Source: Granulosicoccus sp.
GTDB taxonomy: Bacteria; Pseudomonadota; Gammaproteobacteria; Granulosicoccales; Granulosicoccaceae
DNA length: 33,977 bases
Direction of reading: 5' to 3'
NCBI GenBank assembly: GCA_023300375.1
Contig: JALZWO010000226.1
Span: 1 to 33,977, forward strand
This document shows, piece by piece, positions 1-11,907 of the stretch. The position numbers were made by a program, and so were the translations under genes. A model generated the notes under the pieces. The model saw only the letters and a list, made by a program, of their open reading frames with translations, searched no databases and was not told the DNA's origin. The first letter of the stretch is position 1, and the number at the start of each line of letters is the position of its first letter.

Positions 1-264
1 GAGCTTGAGCAACTCCCTAGAGTCGAATTGCAAGATCGCGCTGATCTTGGCGAGCGCGGTGCACAAGTTGTGTTGGCCGAAGATTTTGCACAAGAGGCAA
101 CCATGCTTGCCTTCTCACCTGCAGCTGCAAATGACGCGTTAAGCGATGCCGTACGCTGGTATTCACTCGCAGCCCAGAGAGGCTACCCCGGCGCACCATC
201 ACTGGAACAGGCTGGAGTACAGTTTTTCCCAATACGCGCCCAGAGGGCTCGATCTGGCTCTTAG
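1..264 (+). CDS. C-terminal end of an unrecognised protein (5' truncated by window)
   Basis: The first reading frame is open from base 1 to the TAG at 262-264, giving 87 residues with no good internal start, so this is most likely the tail of a gene that begins outside the window. The segment is rich in Ala, Glu and Arg and contains WYSLAAQRGYPGAP followed by a basic end (RAQRARSGS). I do not recognise a family; the WYSLAAQRG stretch faintly resembles a Sel1/TPR helix but one such stretch is not enough to call it. The next gene starts 42 bases downstream on the same strand. Confidence 0.5.
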   Translation, partial: ELEQLPRVELQDRADLGERGAQVVLAEDFAQEATMLAFSPAAANDALSDAVRWYSLAAQRGYPGAPSLEQAGVQFFPIRAQRARSGS

Positions 265-306
265 TCCTAGCGCACAGGTACACTTTTCAAAAAGTTATAC
301 CACTCC

Positions 307-1107
307 ATGCCTGTGCAGCTTGTTAATTCTATTGAGCTCCACTACGAGCATCAAGCTGGACCCAGCGGCGGCAAACACTATCCGCTGCTGATGCTCTCTG
401 GCATGGCCAGTGACAGCGGTAGCTGGCAGCCAGTTCGTGAACCATTGGCTAGTCACTTCGAGCTAATTATCCCCGATAACCGCTGCACGGGGCGTACTCT
501 GCCCAATCCTATTGAGACCAGCCGTGACTTGATGGTAGCCGATATATTGGCCCTGCTCGACACGTTAGACATAGACAAGGTCAACGTCGTTGGACACTCT
601 ATGGGAGCTATGCTGGGCTGGGCGCTAGCAGCGCAAGAACCCTCTCGGGTCAATCATTTAATCGGTGCCAGTGCATTGCCATTCGTGATTCCGGCAAGAG
701 TGTCGTTGTTTAAGTCACTAAGCGCCTTGCGCTTGAGTAGCAACGAAGAAGACTGGTTTGCGTTGCTCTTTCAATTTTTGTTCAGTGCTACATTTTTTGA
801 AAACACCGCTAATGTAGAACACGCTGTTGCTGCTTCCACAAATTACCCTCACAAACAATCAGCAGAATCGTTTGCAGCCCAGGCTGCAGCCCTGAGCTCT
901 TTTCTACCACCCATCGATACCAGCAAAGTCAGCTGTAAAGTATCCATGCTTTCCGGATCGAACGATGTGCTAATGACGCCTTCCTCTCTAGAAGAGTTTT
1001 GTCAGCACCATAAATTGCCCTGCACTTTTCTGGATAACGCAGCTCATGCTATTCACTGGGAACAACCCGAAGCGTTTGTGGATCACATCCTCAGTGAGCT
1101 TGGTTGA
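307..1107 (+). CDS. alpha/beta-fold hydrolase
   Basis: A 266-residue soluble protein of the alpha/beta hydrolase fold. The nucleophile elbow GHSMG places Ser98 as nucleophile; Asp220 in SGSNDVLMT and His247 in DNAAHAIHWEQPEAF complete a plausible triad. The oxyanion region is LMLSGMASDSGSW near residue 30 and an Asp-Asn-Arg segment (IIPDNRCTGRT, about 54-64) matches the strand before the first helix in esterases of this family. There is no signal peptide, so it should be cytoplasmic. Length is typical. No strong ribosome site precedes the ATG. The substrate cannot be inferred: esterase, lactonase or C-C hydrolase activities are all possible. It converges on the P1 peptidase gene. Confidence 0.85.
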   Translation: MPVQLVNSIELHYEHQAGPSGGKHYPLLMLSGMASDSGSWQPVREPLASHFELIIPDNRCTGRTLPNPIETSRDLMVADILALLDTLDIDKVNVVGHSMGAMLGWALAAQEPSRVNHLIGASALPFVIPARVSLFKSLSALRLSSNEEDWFALLFQFLFSATFFENTANVEHAVAASTNYPHKQSAESFAAQAAALSSFLPPIDTSKVSCKVSMLSGSNDVLMTPSSLEEFCQHHKLPCTFLDNAAHAIHWEQPEAFVDHILSELG

Positions 1108-1115
1108 GTTTTGTA

Positions 1116-1129
1116 TTAGAGAACTCTAA
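1116..1129. repeat. short perfect inverted repeat between convergent genes
   Basis: TTAGAG-AA-CTCTAA lies 8 bases past the hydrolase stop codon. The 6-bp arms are perfect, but neither strand has a following T-run, so it does not qualify as an intrinsic terminator. It could be a weak hairpin or chance. Confidence 0.3.
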
Positions 1130-1201
1130 AACGAAACCAGCATCAACAGGCGCGCGCAGGCAACCCATAAAAGATTAAGCTTAGGACAGGCCTCCTATGC
1201 G

Positions 1202-2272
1202 CTAGCCATACAGTTGCCGCCACGAGGGAAGCGTGTCACCTGTTGCCGTATTGGCATGGTATATCCCACGAGCAATAGCACGTGACAAACACACCGCTGC
1301 TGCATGACCAATCAACATCACATCGCTATCGGGATCGACCATGGCTTGACCTTGTGTGGATAGTGCAAACACCAGATCACCATCGAACGGTGTATGCGAA
1401 GGCACAATGGCACGCGACATACCATCTTGTGCGGCGACGGCCATGCGCTTGAGTTGCGCTTTCGTTAAATTGGCATTGGTTGCCACAATAGCAATAGTGG
1501 TGTTTAAGCCTGCCGATGAACCAGACGCATCAGTCCCCTTGCCACCACCAGAGGGGCCTCCATACATTTCGGCATACGCTTTAAATTTGTTGTTTACAGG
1601 AAGGCTCAACGCATCATAGCTGTCAGCCACGCCAAACCCACCATATTCGTCATCGATCTCAAACGGTGCGGCCCAGAAATTCTGACTACCCGGCACACAA
1701 ACATGTCCGTGTGGGTTTGCCACCACGAGAGCCCCAACAACCAGCCCATCAGGAAGCAACAAAGACGCAGAACCCAACCCGCCCTTCAGACGCGCCGTGG
1801 TGGCTCCTTTTCCCGCACCCACACTGCCAATGGCAAAGTCTTCACTCAAGTTGGAATACGCTGTATGGCCAAGTTTTGGATAAGGGTTATCTTCCCATTG
1901 ATGGTTACCCCCATTAATAAGATCAAAAATAATGGCGCATGGCACGATCGGCACCTGCACCGGCCCCACTGCGAATCCACGATGATCACGTCGCAACGCA
2001 CTACTCACACCTGAAGCGGCGTCAAGACCAAACGCTGAACCTCCCGAAAGCACCAAGGCATCAACTTGTTCAACCAGTTTATCTGGCGCTAGCAACTCGA
2101 TATCACGAGAACCGGGCGCGCCACCCATGACATCCACACTAGCAATAAAGGGCTGTTGCGCACTGAGCACAGTAACGCCGCTTTTAAGCTCCGCGTCGTC
2201 CGCGTTTCCGACGTGCAAGCCTGGCACATCAGTAATCAGATTTCTCGCACCCACTTGCCATTTTTTCTCCAT
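1202..2272 (-). CDS. P1-family (DmpA/BapA-like) autoprocessing aminopeptidase
   Basis: A 356-residue member of peptidase family S58/P1, Ntn-like hydrolases that self-cleave into two chains and remove N-terminal residues, including D- or beta-residues in DmpA and BapA. Visible family blocks are ITDVPGLHVGNA (about 13-24), GGAPGSRDIELL (50-61), LSGGSAFGLDAASGV (75-89), VGAGKGATT (151-159), LNTTIAIVATNANLT (256-270) and IVPSHTPFDGDLVFALST. In this subgroup the cleaved bond is thought to be Asn-Thr, here Asn257-Thr258, making Thr258 the new nucleophile. No signal peptide is seen. It is the last gene of the peptide ABC operon, starting 8 bases after the ATPase stop codon, which suggests it trims the imported peptides. 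The actual substrate is unknown. Confidence 0.9.
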   Translation of the reverse strand: MEKKWQVGARNLITDVPGLHVGNADDAELKSGVTVLSAQQPFIASVDVMGGAPGSRDIELLAPDKLVEQVDALVLSGGSAFGLDAASGVSSALRRDHRGFAVGPVQVPIVPCAIIFDLINGGNHQWEDNPYPKLGHTAYSNLSEDFAIGSVGAGKGATTARLKGGLGSASLLLPDGLVVGALVVANPHGHVCVPGSQNFWAAPFEIDDEYGGFGVADSYDALSLPVNNKFKAYAEMYGGPSGGGKGTDASGSSAGLNTTIAIVATNANLTKAQLKRMAVAAQDGMSRAIVPSHTPFDGDLVFALSTQGQAMVDPDSDVMLIGHAAAVCLSRAIARGIYHANTATGDTLPSWRQLYG

Positions 2273-2280
2273 TACACTTC

Positions 2281-3930
2281 TTACCTTAGGTCGTTAGTCG
2301 AGAAATAGTTTAGCTTCGGCGTTGCCGCAATAAGCTCCTTTGTATAGGCATGCTGAGGATTAGTCAGCACATCGCGGGTTTGGCCACATTCAACGAATTG
2401 CCCGTGCCGCATCACAAGCACCCGATCAGTAACACGTCTCACCACGTCTAAATCGTGCGATATGAAAAGATAGGCTAAACCGTGTTGTTTTGCTAATTGA
2501 GTAAGCAACTCAAGCACTGACGCTCTTATCGATACATCTAAAGCAGACACAGCCTCATCGAGGATAATGATATCAGGCATAACAATAAGTGAGCGTGCTA
2601 TCGCAATACGCTGACGCTGCCCACCAGAAAATTCGTGAATGTACTTGCCTTTGTCTAAGCTGCTCAAACCCACCCGAATGAGCGCCTCGTCAACACGCAC
2701 AATGCGCTCTCGCTCACTCAGTTTACTATCCAACAAATGCAAGGGTTCGCTCACCAGCTTCACCACTTTATGACGCGGATTAAATGAACCATAAGGATCT
2801 TGGAAAACCACCTGCATACGTCGTCTTGCAGCACGCGAAACTGCTTGCTGGGCACTCACTGACTCACCCGCCAGCACAATAGAACCGCTGTGTAGAGGCA
2901 TAAGTCCAAGCAATGCACGTGTCAGCGTAGACTTCCCACATCCGCTCTCACCCACAAGGCCCATGCTCTCGCCCTTGTGGATATCAAAGCTCACCCGGTC
3001 AACTGCACGGAAGCTGCGTGCCTTGGAAAACAGTGTCTCTCTTGGCACCGGGTACTCACAAACCAAATCACTAACGCTTAACAGCGGATGGCTGTTAATG
3101 GGTGGAATAGGCTCAGCCCCCGCAGGCTGTTGAACGCGATTTAATGCTGAGGCCTCAAACAACATGCGCGTATAGGGCTCTCGCGGGTGATTAAACACCG
3201 ATTCAATAGTCCCACTCTCCACAAGCTTACCGTTGTTCATCACAACGATATCATCAGCCATGTTCGACACGACTGCCAGATCGTGGGAGATCAGTAGCAA
3301 TGCCAAACCGTGTTCTTTTTTTAGCTCATCAAGCAAAGTCAGAATAGCTGCCTGTGTCGTCACATCCAGTGCAGTAGTGGGCTCATCAGCAATTAACAGC
3401 TTTGGCTGACAGGCCACGGCGATGGCAATAACAACGCGCTGCCTTTGCCCTCCCGATAGCTCGTGTGGATATCGAGACAATGGGAATTCCGCATTGGGCA
3501 ACCCAACCCTTGCAAGTGTTTTCAAGGTAACAAGATCGGCCTCAACACGACTCAAACGGCGATGCAATCGTACACTTTCACTCACCTGTTCACCGATGGT
3601 TTTGACCGGATTCAAGGCTGTCATAGGCTCCTGAAATATCATACCAATGTCCGAGCCTCTGAGCTGACAAAGCGACACTTCATCCAGGCTATTTAGCTTG
3701 TGACCATCGAAATGAATATCTCCATGCACGGTGGAGCCGCGAGGTAATAACTGCATGATCGACAAAGCGGTCATCGATTTCCCAGATCCGCTCTCACCAA
3801 TAATACCTAGCGTTTTCCCAGCATGCAGTTCAAATGAGATGTTATGCAATATCGGTGAACCATGAATGCTCAGACCAACCGATGACAGCGTCAACAGCGG
3901 CTGCGTCAAAGACTGCTCTTTATCGTTCAC
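2281..3930 (-). CDS. peptide-type ABC transporter, fused double ATP-binding protein
   Basis: Two complete oligopeptide-type ATPases (DppD-like then DppF-like) in one chain of about 549 residues, the arrangement of YejF and GsiA. The first half has Walker A GESGSGKS, signature LSGGQRQRV and Walker B LLIADEPTTALD; the second has GESGCGKST, FSGGQRQRIAIARSL and IIILDEAVSALD. Both carry an H-loop (LISHDL, FISHDL). The frame is open up to 3969, but I choose the GTG at 3930: it has GAGG about 8 bases upstream and overlaps the permease stop by 11 bases, and the longer version adds 13 residues that fit no ATPase N terminus. It would energise the two permeases encoded immediately upstream. Confidence 0.92.
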   Translation of the reverse strand: MNDKEQSLTQPLLTLSSVGLSIHGSPILHNISFELHAGKTLGIIGESGSGKSMTALSIMQLLPRGSTVHGDIHFDGHKLNSLDEVSLCQLRGSDIGMIFQEPMTALNPVKTIGEQVSESVRLHRRLSRVEADLVTLKTLARVGLPNAEFPLSRYPHELSGGQRQRVVIAIAVACQPKLLIADEPTTALDVTTQAAILTLLDELKKEHGLALLLISHDLAVVSNMADDIVVMNNGKLVESGTIESVFNHPREPYTRMLFEASALNRVQQPAGAEPIPPINSHPLLSVSDLVCEYPVPRETLFSKARSFRAVDRVSFDIHKGESMGLVGESGCGKSTLTRALLGLMPLHSGSIVLAGESVSAQQAVSRAARRRMQVVFQDPYGSFNPRHKVVKLVSEPLHLLDSKLSERERIVRVDEALIRVGLSSLDKGKYIHEFSGGQRQRIAIARSLIVMPDIIILDEAVSALDVSIRASVLELLTQLAKQHGLAYLFISHDLDVVRRVTDRVLVMRHGQFVECGQTRDVLTNPQHAYTKELIAATPKLNYFSTNDLR

Positions 3931-4735
3931 GACGCAGCCTCGGATCAAGCCAATCGCGCAGCCCATCACCCAGCAAATTCAATCCAAGCACAGTGAATAC
4001 AATCGCAAGCCCCGGGTACAGTGCCAGATGCGGCGCTAACGTTATCAGTGTTTGACTTTCAGCCAGCATTCGGCCCCAACTAGGCACTGGCGGCTGTGCG
4101 CCCAAACCCACATAAGACAACCCTGCCTCTGCGAGAATACCCAAGGAGAACTGAATGGTGCCCTGAACAATAAGAAGGTTACTGATGTTAGGCAATACAT
4201 GTTCAAAGGAGATACGAAACGCACCTTTGCCTGCTACTTTTGCCGCCAGAATAAATTCGCGCGTCCATAGGCTCAGTGCAGCGCCACGGCTTAATCGTGC
4301 AAATACGGGGATGTTGAATATGCCGATAGCAATGATCGCATTCAAAGCACTAGGACCAAATACAGCTGTGATCATGATGGCAATGAGCAACGCTGGGAAT
4401 GCAAACACCAGATCATTACCTCGCATGATGAGTTCATCAATCCAGCCATGTGCCCTGGCAGCGGCAAAAAGACCTAAGGGCACACCCACCCCCATACCGA
4501 TGCCTACCGCGACTAAAGCTACAGCGATCGATGTCCGCGCCCCTACCATGAGCATAGAAAAAATGTCACGCCCAAAATGATCTGTACCCAGCCAATGCTC
4601 AATACTGCTGGTTTGCATTTTATTGCGAATATCTAAATCAGCAACATCGTAAGGCGTCCAGAATAAACTTCCCAGTGCCGCAAGCATGACTGTAAATACC
4701 AGTATGGCTCCGGGAATAATACTGCGCCAGCTCAT
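3920..4735 (-). CDS. peptide-type ABC transporter permease, DppC-like
   Basis: A 271-residue inner-membrane permease of the DppC/OppC type. It starts with a membrane segment (GAILVFTVMLAALGSLFW, about 9-26), followed by the typical LGTDHFGRDIFSMLMVGART segment and the EAA loop around FRISFEHVLPNISNLLIVQ, which docks on the ATPase. The end DWLDPRLRR is a family hallmark. Its ATG forms an ATGA overlap with the stop of a 24-codon ORF that links it to the upstream permease gene, and its own ribosome site is weak. The substrate is probably short peptides, judged from family and the downstream peptidase. Confidence 0.92.
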   Translation of the reverse strand: MSWRSIIPGAILVFTVMLAALGSLFWTPYDVADLDIRNKMQTSSIEHWLGTDHFGRDIFSMLMVGARTSIAVALVAVGIGMGVGVPLGLFAAARAHGWIDELIMRGNDLVFAFPALLIAIMITAVFGPSALNAIIAIGIFNIPVFARLSRGAALSLWTREFILAAKVAGKGAFRISFEHVLPNISNLLIVQGTIQFSLGILAEAGLSYVGLGAQPPVPSWGRMLAESQTLITLAPHLALYPGLAIVFTVLGLNLLGDGLRDWLDPRLRRER

Positions 4736-4806
4736 CGGCCAAACGCCATCACAAGAAAGCTACCGTTCGCCTCATCATACAAACGTCTTGCCACCACCAG
4801 AGCCAT
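4732..4806 (-). CDS. possible 24-residue bridging ORF between the two permease genes
   Basis: Starting from ATG at 4806, this frame encodes 24 residues (begins MALVVARRLYDEAN, ends MAFGR) and stops with TGA at 4732. Its start overlaps the stop of the DppB-like gene by one base (TAATG), and its stop overlaps the start of the DppC-like gene (ATGA). It therefore fills the gap exactly. It has no recognisable domain. The likely role, if any, is to carry terminating ribosomes across the gap so that the second permease is translated in step with the first; it may equally be a chance ORF. Confidence 0.4.
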   Translation of the reverse strand: MALVVARRLYDEANGSFLVMAFGR

Positions 4807-5756
4807 TATCTATTAGCCTGTCGCAAACGGGGGTCAACCCATGCGTAAGCAACATCAACCAGAAAAGTGATTATCACAACCGCAAACACCAAGAGCATCA
4901 CCACGCTTTCCACCACAATAAGATCGCGCTGCGCAATGCTTTGGAATATTAATCGCCCAAGCCCAGGGAGGAAAAACACATTCTCTATGATTATTGCACC
5001 AGCAATTAAAAACGAAAACTGTAGCCCTATAATCGTTAGCACTGGTATTAAAGCGTTACGCAGCGCATGTTTGAGTAACACTTGCCTTACGCTGAGACCT
5101 TTAGCTCTGGCCGTACGGATGTAATCTTCATTCATCACATCAAGCAATGAAGAGCGCATCACTCGAGTCAATATGGCCGCCTGTGGCAAGGCCAAGGCAA
5201 TGGCGGGCAACATCAATGACTTCATGGCCGCAAATGCACCAGCATCCCAACCTGCAAATCCGCCGGCGGAAAACCAGCCAAGCTTTATTGCAAACAACAT
5301 GACAAGCAACAATGCAAACCAGAAATTGGGAATAGCAACACCCAATTGAGTAAACCCCATAACGACAGAATCAGCGTAGCTGCCTCGACGACTGGCAGCC
5401 CATAGTCCGACAGGCAGTGCGATTAGCGTGGAAAGCGCTAAAGCAAACAACGCTAATGGCAGTGAAATCCAGAGCCGATCTGCGATCATATTCGCTACCG
5501 GTGTCCGGTAGGTGTAGGAGGTGCCAAAGTCACCGCTTAGCATTCCCCCTGTCCAATGCAGGTATCGCTGCCACTTTGGAACATCTAACCCGAGTTCGGC
5601 ACGCAGTGCAGCGAGGGTATCGGGCTGGGCATTAATTCCCAACATAAATGAAGCTGGGTCACCAGGCACAACTTCGATAACAAAAAACACAATACAACTG
5701 GCCACCACAAGCGTGGCCAGTAAAGACATCAAGCGTGTTAGTACAAAGCGCAACAT
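4806..5756 (-). CDS. peptide-type ABC transporter permease, DppB-like
   Basis: A 316-residue permease of the DppB/OppB type. The N terminus has the usual pattern: membrane helix MSLLATLVVASCIVFFVIEVV, then PGDPASFMLG and a periplasmic segment with LRAELGLDVPKWQRYLHW. The EAA loop is DYIRTARAKGLSVRQVLLKHALRNA, followed by PVLTIIGLQFSFLIAG, ENVFFLPGLGRL and a C-terminal DPRLR, all family blocks. About six membrane segments are expected. It is the second gene of the operon, 34 bases after the binding protein, and pairs with the DppC-like permease to form the channel. Confidence 0.93.
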   Translation of the reverse strand: MLRFVLTRLMSLLATLVVASCIVFFVIEVVPGDPASFMLGINAQPDTLAALRAELGLDVPKWQRYLHWTGGMLSGDFGTSYTYRTPVANMIADRLWISLPLALFALALSTLIALPVGLWAASRRGSYADSVVMGFTQLGVAIPNFWFALLLVMLFAIKLGWFSAGGFAGWDAGAFAAMKSLMLPAIALALPQAAILTRVMRSSLLDVMNEDYIRTARAKGLSVRQVLLKHALRNALIPVLTIIGLQFSFLIAGAIIIENVFFLPGLGRLIFQSIAQRDLIVVESVVMLLVFAVVIITFLVDVAYAWVDPRLRQANR

Positions 5757-5790
5757 ACGCTACTAAACGCGTGACCTAGCCTTGAGTCTA

Positions 5791-7269
5791 TTATTCTTCC
5801 CAATAAACGCCAGTTAAGTCATTTGCTTGTGTAGGTGCATTAGCCCACAGACCTTTGAGCTTTGCACTGGCAACGCCTGTCTTAGCTAGTTGAAAAAGAT
5901 ACCCGTTAACGTAGTCGTCAGCAATAATTTTTTGAGCGTCACGCAACATCTGCTCACGTTTAGCCGTATCTGTTTCTACGTTGAATGTATCCATTAGCTC
6001 CTGCAAAGTAGCATTGTCATATTGGAAGTAATAGTCGGGGTTAGCATAAATTCCAATATCCAAAGGCTCTGTATGCGACACGATAGTGAGATCAAAATCA
6101 CCGCCTTTGAACACCTGTTCTATCCACTGTGCCCACTCCACATTCTCAATCTCGGTTTCTATTCCGATATCACGCAATTGCGCCGCTATAATTTCTCCTC
6201 CACGACGTGCGTAAGAAGGAGGTGGCAGCTTCAACGACAAGGTAAGCCCGTTTGAATAGCCCGCTTCGACAAGGAGCTCCTTCGCTTTTTCTGGATCAAA
6301 CGCTGATTGCTCAGTGAGATCAACATACGCTGGATGATGCGGCGCAAAGTGCGATCCAATGGGCGTGCCATAGCCAAACATAGCACCATCAATAATCTCA
6401 TCTCGATTGATGGCATGCGAAATAGCTTCGCGAACACGTTTATCGTTCAGCGGCGTAGAACCATTGTTCATCGTGAGAATAGTCTCGCCTTCAGTGGAGC
6501 CCAGTACTACCGAGAATCGCGGATCGGCATCGAACTGAGGTAGATTTTCTGGTGCTGGGTAGTTAGGGAATACATCCACATCACCAGCCATAAGAGCGGC
6601 GAAAGCTGCTGTGGGCTCACTAATGAATTTGAATGTTGCTTTGTCTAACTGAACGGGGGTTCCCCAGTAATCAGGATTCTTGACAATATCGACACGATCT
6701 CCCTGCACCCAGTTAGCAAATATAAAAGGGCCTGTCCCTACCGGATTAGTGGCAGCATCTGCAGCAGTGGCCTCATCAAGAATGACCGCATCGCCCCAAG
6801 CCAAGTTGAATAGCAGGCTGCCATCAGCCTGTTTCAGGTTGACAGCCACGTGCAATGGATCAATGACTTCAACGCTGTCGATATTGCTAAAAAGGCCCTT
6901 CTGAGCATTGGTGGAGTCTTCAGCCATCGCTCGATCTAGCGAAAATTTCACATCATCAGCGTTGAATTCAGCTCCGTCGTGATACGACACACCCTCATGC
7001 AATGTAAAGACGTAACGAAGGCCTTCGTTTTCTATAGCCCACTCTTTAGCCAATGCAGGTAATACACTGCCATCGGGCGCAAAGCGAGTTAGTCCCTCAT
7101 AAATGTTGGCGTAAACCACCTCATCGATGGCAGCAGCAGCACCGGCAGTTGGATCAAGATTGGGTGGCTCTAACGGCATACCTAGAGTTACATCGGTTCT
7201 TGCTGCCAAGGCTGAGCCTGACAGCACTGCTACAACAACTAGTGCAGTTAGGGAATAATGTAATTTCAC
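5791..7269 (-). CDS. periplasmic peptide-binding protein (SBP family 5)
   Basis: A 492-residue extracellular solute-binding protein of family 5 (DppA/OppA type). The N terminus is a Sec signal peptide (basic MKLHY, hydrophobic core LTALVVVAVL, likely cut after SGSALA at residue 22). Family features follow: LEPPNLDPTAGAA, NIYEGLTRFAPDGSVLPALA, the NADDVKFSLDRAM segment, NPVGTGPFIF and the NDKRVREAISHAINRDEI helix. The start is GTG at 7269, supported by AAGGAG six bases upstream. It is the first gene of the operon, so it should set the ligand range: probably di- or oligopeptides, though family 5 also carries glutathione, nickel and sugars. Confidence 0.93.
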   Translation of the reverse strand: MKLHYSLTALVVVAVLSGSALAARTDVTLGMPLEPPNLDPTAGAAAAIDEVVYANIYEGLTRFAPDGSVLPALAKEWAIENEGLRYVFTLHEGVSYHDGAEFNADDVKFSLDRAMAEDSTNAQKGLFSNIDSVEVIDPLHVAVNLKQADGSLLFNLAWGDAVILDEATAADAATNPVGTGPFIFANWVQGDRVDIVKNPDYWGTPVQLDKATFKFISEPTAAFAALMAGDVDVFPNYPAPENLPQFDADPRFSVVLGSTEGETILTMNNGSTPLNDKRVREAISHAINRDEIIDGAMFGYGTPIGSHFAPHHPAYVDLTEQSAFDPEKAKELLVEAGYSNGLTLSLKLPPPSYARRGGEIIAAQLRDIGIETEIENVEWAQWIEQVFKGGDFDLTIVSHTEPLDIGIYANPDYYFQYDNATLQELMDTFNVETDTAKREQMLRDAQKIIADDYVNGYLFQLAKTGVASAKLKGLWANAPTQANDLTGVYWEE

Positions 7270-7647
7270 GAAAATCTCCTTAGTATTTGAATAGGCCGCG
7301 CACTGCTAGCACCGCCTGCTTACCAGTCTTAGTTTGGGTACGACCGTGAATTATTCAACGAATCTATATCAGTGAGCCAGAATGCCCCCACTCCCAGCGC
7401 CTGTCATCATATCCTGTATTTCCACAGCCTTACCGGAGTTGGAGAAATCAGATCACGAAGACACAGCCTGTACCAGTGTAAAAGACATGCAAAAGACGCT
7501 AGAAATCATCCAACACACATTCCTGCACTTAAAACAGCCTTCAAGCGCACTTACCTGCGCAAGAGTGGTCTGATCGCCAGCGGATGATTCAATCATGCGT
7601 TACTCTGTAAGCCTTCCTCACGTTTTCCCTGACCTTACACACTTCAC
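7270..7647. other. 378-bp divergent intergenic region
   Basis: This stretch separates the peptide-transport operon (leftward) from the histidine phosphatase gene (rightward) and should hold both promoters. I see the AAGGAG ribosome site next to 7269 and one short palindrome at 7584-7596, but no convincing -35/-10 pair, riboswitch or gene. Short open frames here have no start signals or family resemblance. Confidence 0.5.
7584..7596. repeat. palindrome upstream of histidine phosphatase
   Basis: ATGATT-C-AATCAT is a perfect 6-bp inverted repeat about 50 bases before the phosphatase ATG. Its small size and central single base suit a protein-binding site better than an RNA hairpin, but chance is not excluded. 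Confidence 0.25.
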
Positions 7648-8304
7648 ATGAATTCTTCGTTTCGCGATCGCCTACCTCAAGACTCTCACGCAACGCGATT
7701 CTGGTGGATTCGCCATGCAAAAGTGCCCGAGGTCATGCACAAGATGTATGGCAGCCTGGATGTTGATTGCGACACCTCAGACACAGCCCTATTTTCTAGT
7801 GTGGCGGCCAAACTCCCTGCCAACGCTATTTGGGTAACCAGCCAACTAAAACGCACGCATCAAACCGCACAGGCACTCGTCGATAATGGAGCACCCTTCA
7901 ACGGTGAATTTCTGCAAGATAGCGGTATCGCAGAACAAGATTTTGGCGACTTAAATGGCCGGACACACGAGGAGTTATTTGCCATGCGTGACGATGCTTA
8001 TTTCGGGTTCTGGCCATGGCCACCCGAACAACAGGCACCCAACGGCGAAAGTTTTCCTATGTTAAGGCAACGTGTTGCGGAGTTCAAAGAGCGCATGATA
8101 TCGACTCATACAGGTCGAGATATCGTTTGCGTTGCGCACCGAGGCAGCATCCTTGCCGCGTTACAAGTAGCATTAGACCTTCCAACGCGCAGCAGCGTTA
8201 GTTTCGATATCGGTAACGTATCACTGACCCGCCTGACGCACCATGGCGATGTACCCAATGACGGCCCACAATGGCGCGCCGTTGATGCTGGCTGGCTGCC
8301 CTAG
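7648..8304 (+). CDS. histidine phosphatase family protein (phosphoglycerate-mutase-like)
   Basis: A 218-residue member of the branch-1 histidine phosphatase superfamily (CobC/GpmB/SixA-like). The RHA motif at Arg22-His23-Ala24 in FWWIRHAKVPE supplies the phospho-accepting His23. SQLKRTHQTA contains Arg69, Glu96 in AEQDFGDLNGRTHEE is the likely acid, and His164 in CVAHRGSI is the second catalytic His. No signal peptide is present. The order and spacing of motifs resemble alpha-ribazole phosphatase and related small-molecule phosphatases, but no cobalamin gene lies nearby, so the substrate is left open. The gene stands alone between two leftward operons. Confidence 0.88.
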   Translation: MNSSFRDRLPQDSHATRFWWIRHAKVPEVMHKMYGSLDVDCDTSDTALFSSVAAKLPANAIWVTSQLKRTHQTAQALVDNGAPFNGEFLQDSGIAEQDFGDLNGRTHEELFAMRDDAYFGFWPWPPEQQAPNGESFPMLRQRVAEFKERMISTHTGRDIVCVAHRGSILAALQVALDLPTRSSVSFDIGNVSLTRLTHHGDVPNDGPQWRAVDAGWLP

Positions 8305-8354
8305 TAACTCACTAGTCGCTTTGCCTAGTTGCCACAACCAAGAGCACCTTTAGT

Positions 8355-8388
8355 GTTGGCACAGCGCGCAAAAGCGAGCTGTACCAAC
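8355..8388 (-). terminator. 15-bp stem-loop after fadA (no U-tract)
   Basis: Read on the minus strand, GTTGGTACAGCTCGC, a TTTT loop and GCGCGCTGTGCCAAC form a 15-bp stem. The two imperfect positions are G-U pairs on this strand, but would be C-A and G-A mismatches if transcribed from the plus strand. It begins 10 bases after the fadA stop. No run of U follows, so it is better seen as a 3' stabilising hairpin or a factor-dependent stop than a standard intrinsic terminator. Confidence 0.6.
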
Positions 8389-8398
8389 CTTATCGTCA

Positions 8399-11745
<3,347 letters not shown>

Positions 11746-11907
11746 GGGCTTGAATTCCTCTATTTATGCCTGGTGGACATAGCTAAATGGATGGTGCAAA
11801 GCAGGCCTAGAAAGTCAGCCAACTCGGCAAATTCACTTTTCTGTTATCTCGTGAAGGTACAGAAGCTTTTCTGCACCCATGGTTCTCATATTACTGGCCA
11901 AACTATA

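Noticed and set aside
1116-1129. Intrinsic terminator between the convergent hydrolase and peptidase genes
   Set aside because: Six-bp stem with a 2-base loop and no U-run on either strand; listed only as an inverted repeat.
4185-4580. 131-codon plus-strand frame opposite the DppC-like permease gene
   Set aside because: Antisense shadow of a clear permease gene, with no ribosome site or domain.
7270-7647. Cobalamin riboswitch ahead of the CobC-like phosphatase
   Set aside because: I could not find the B12-box or other conserved riboswitch core, and no cobalamin genes are nearby.
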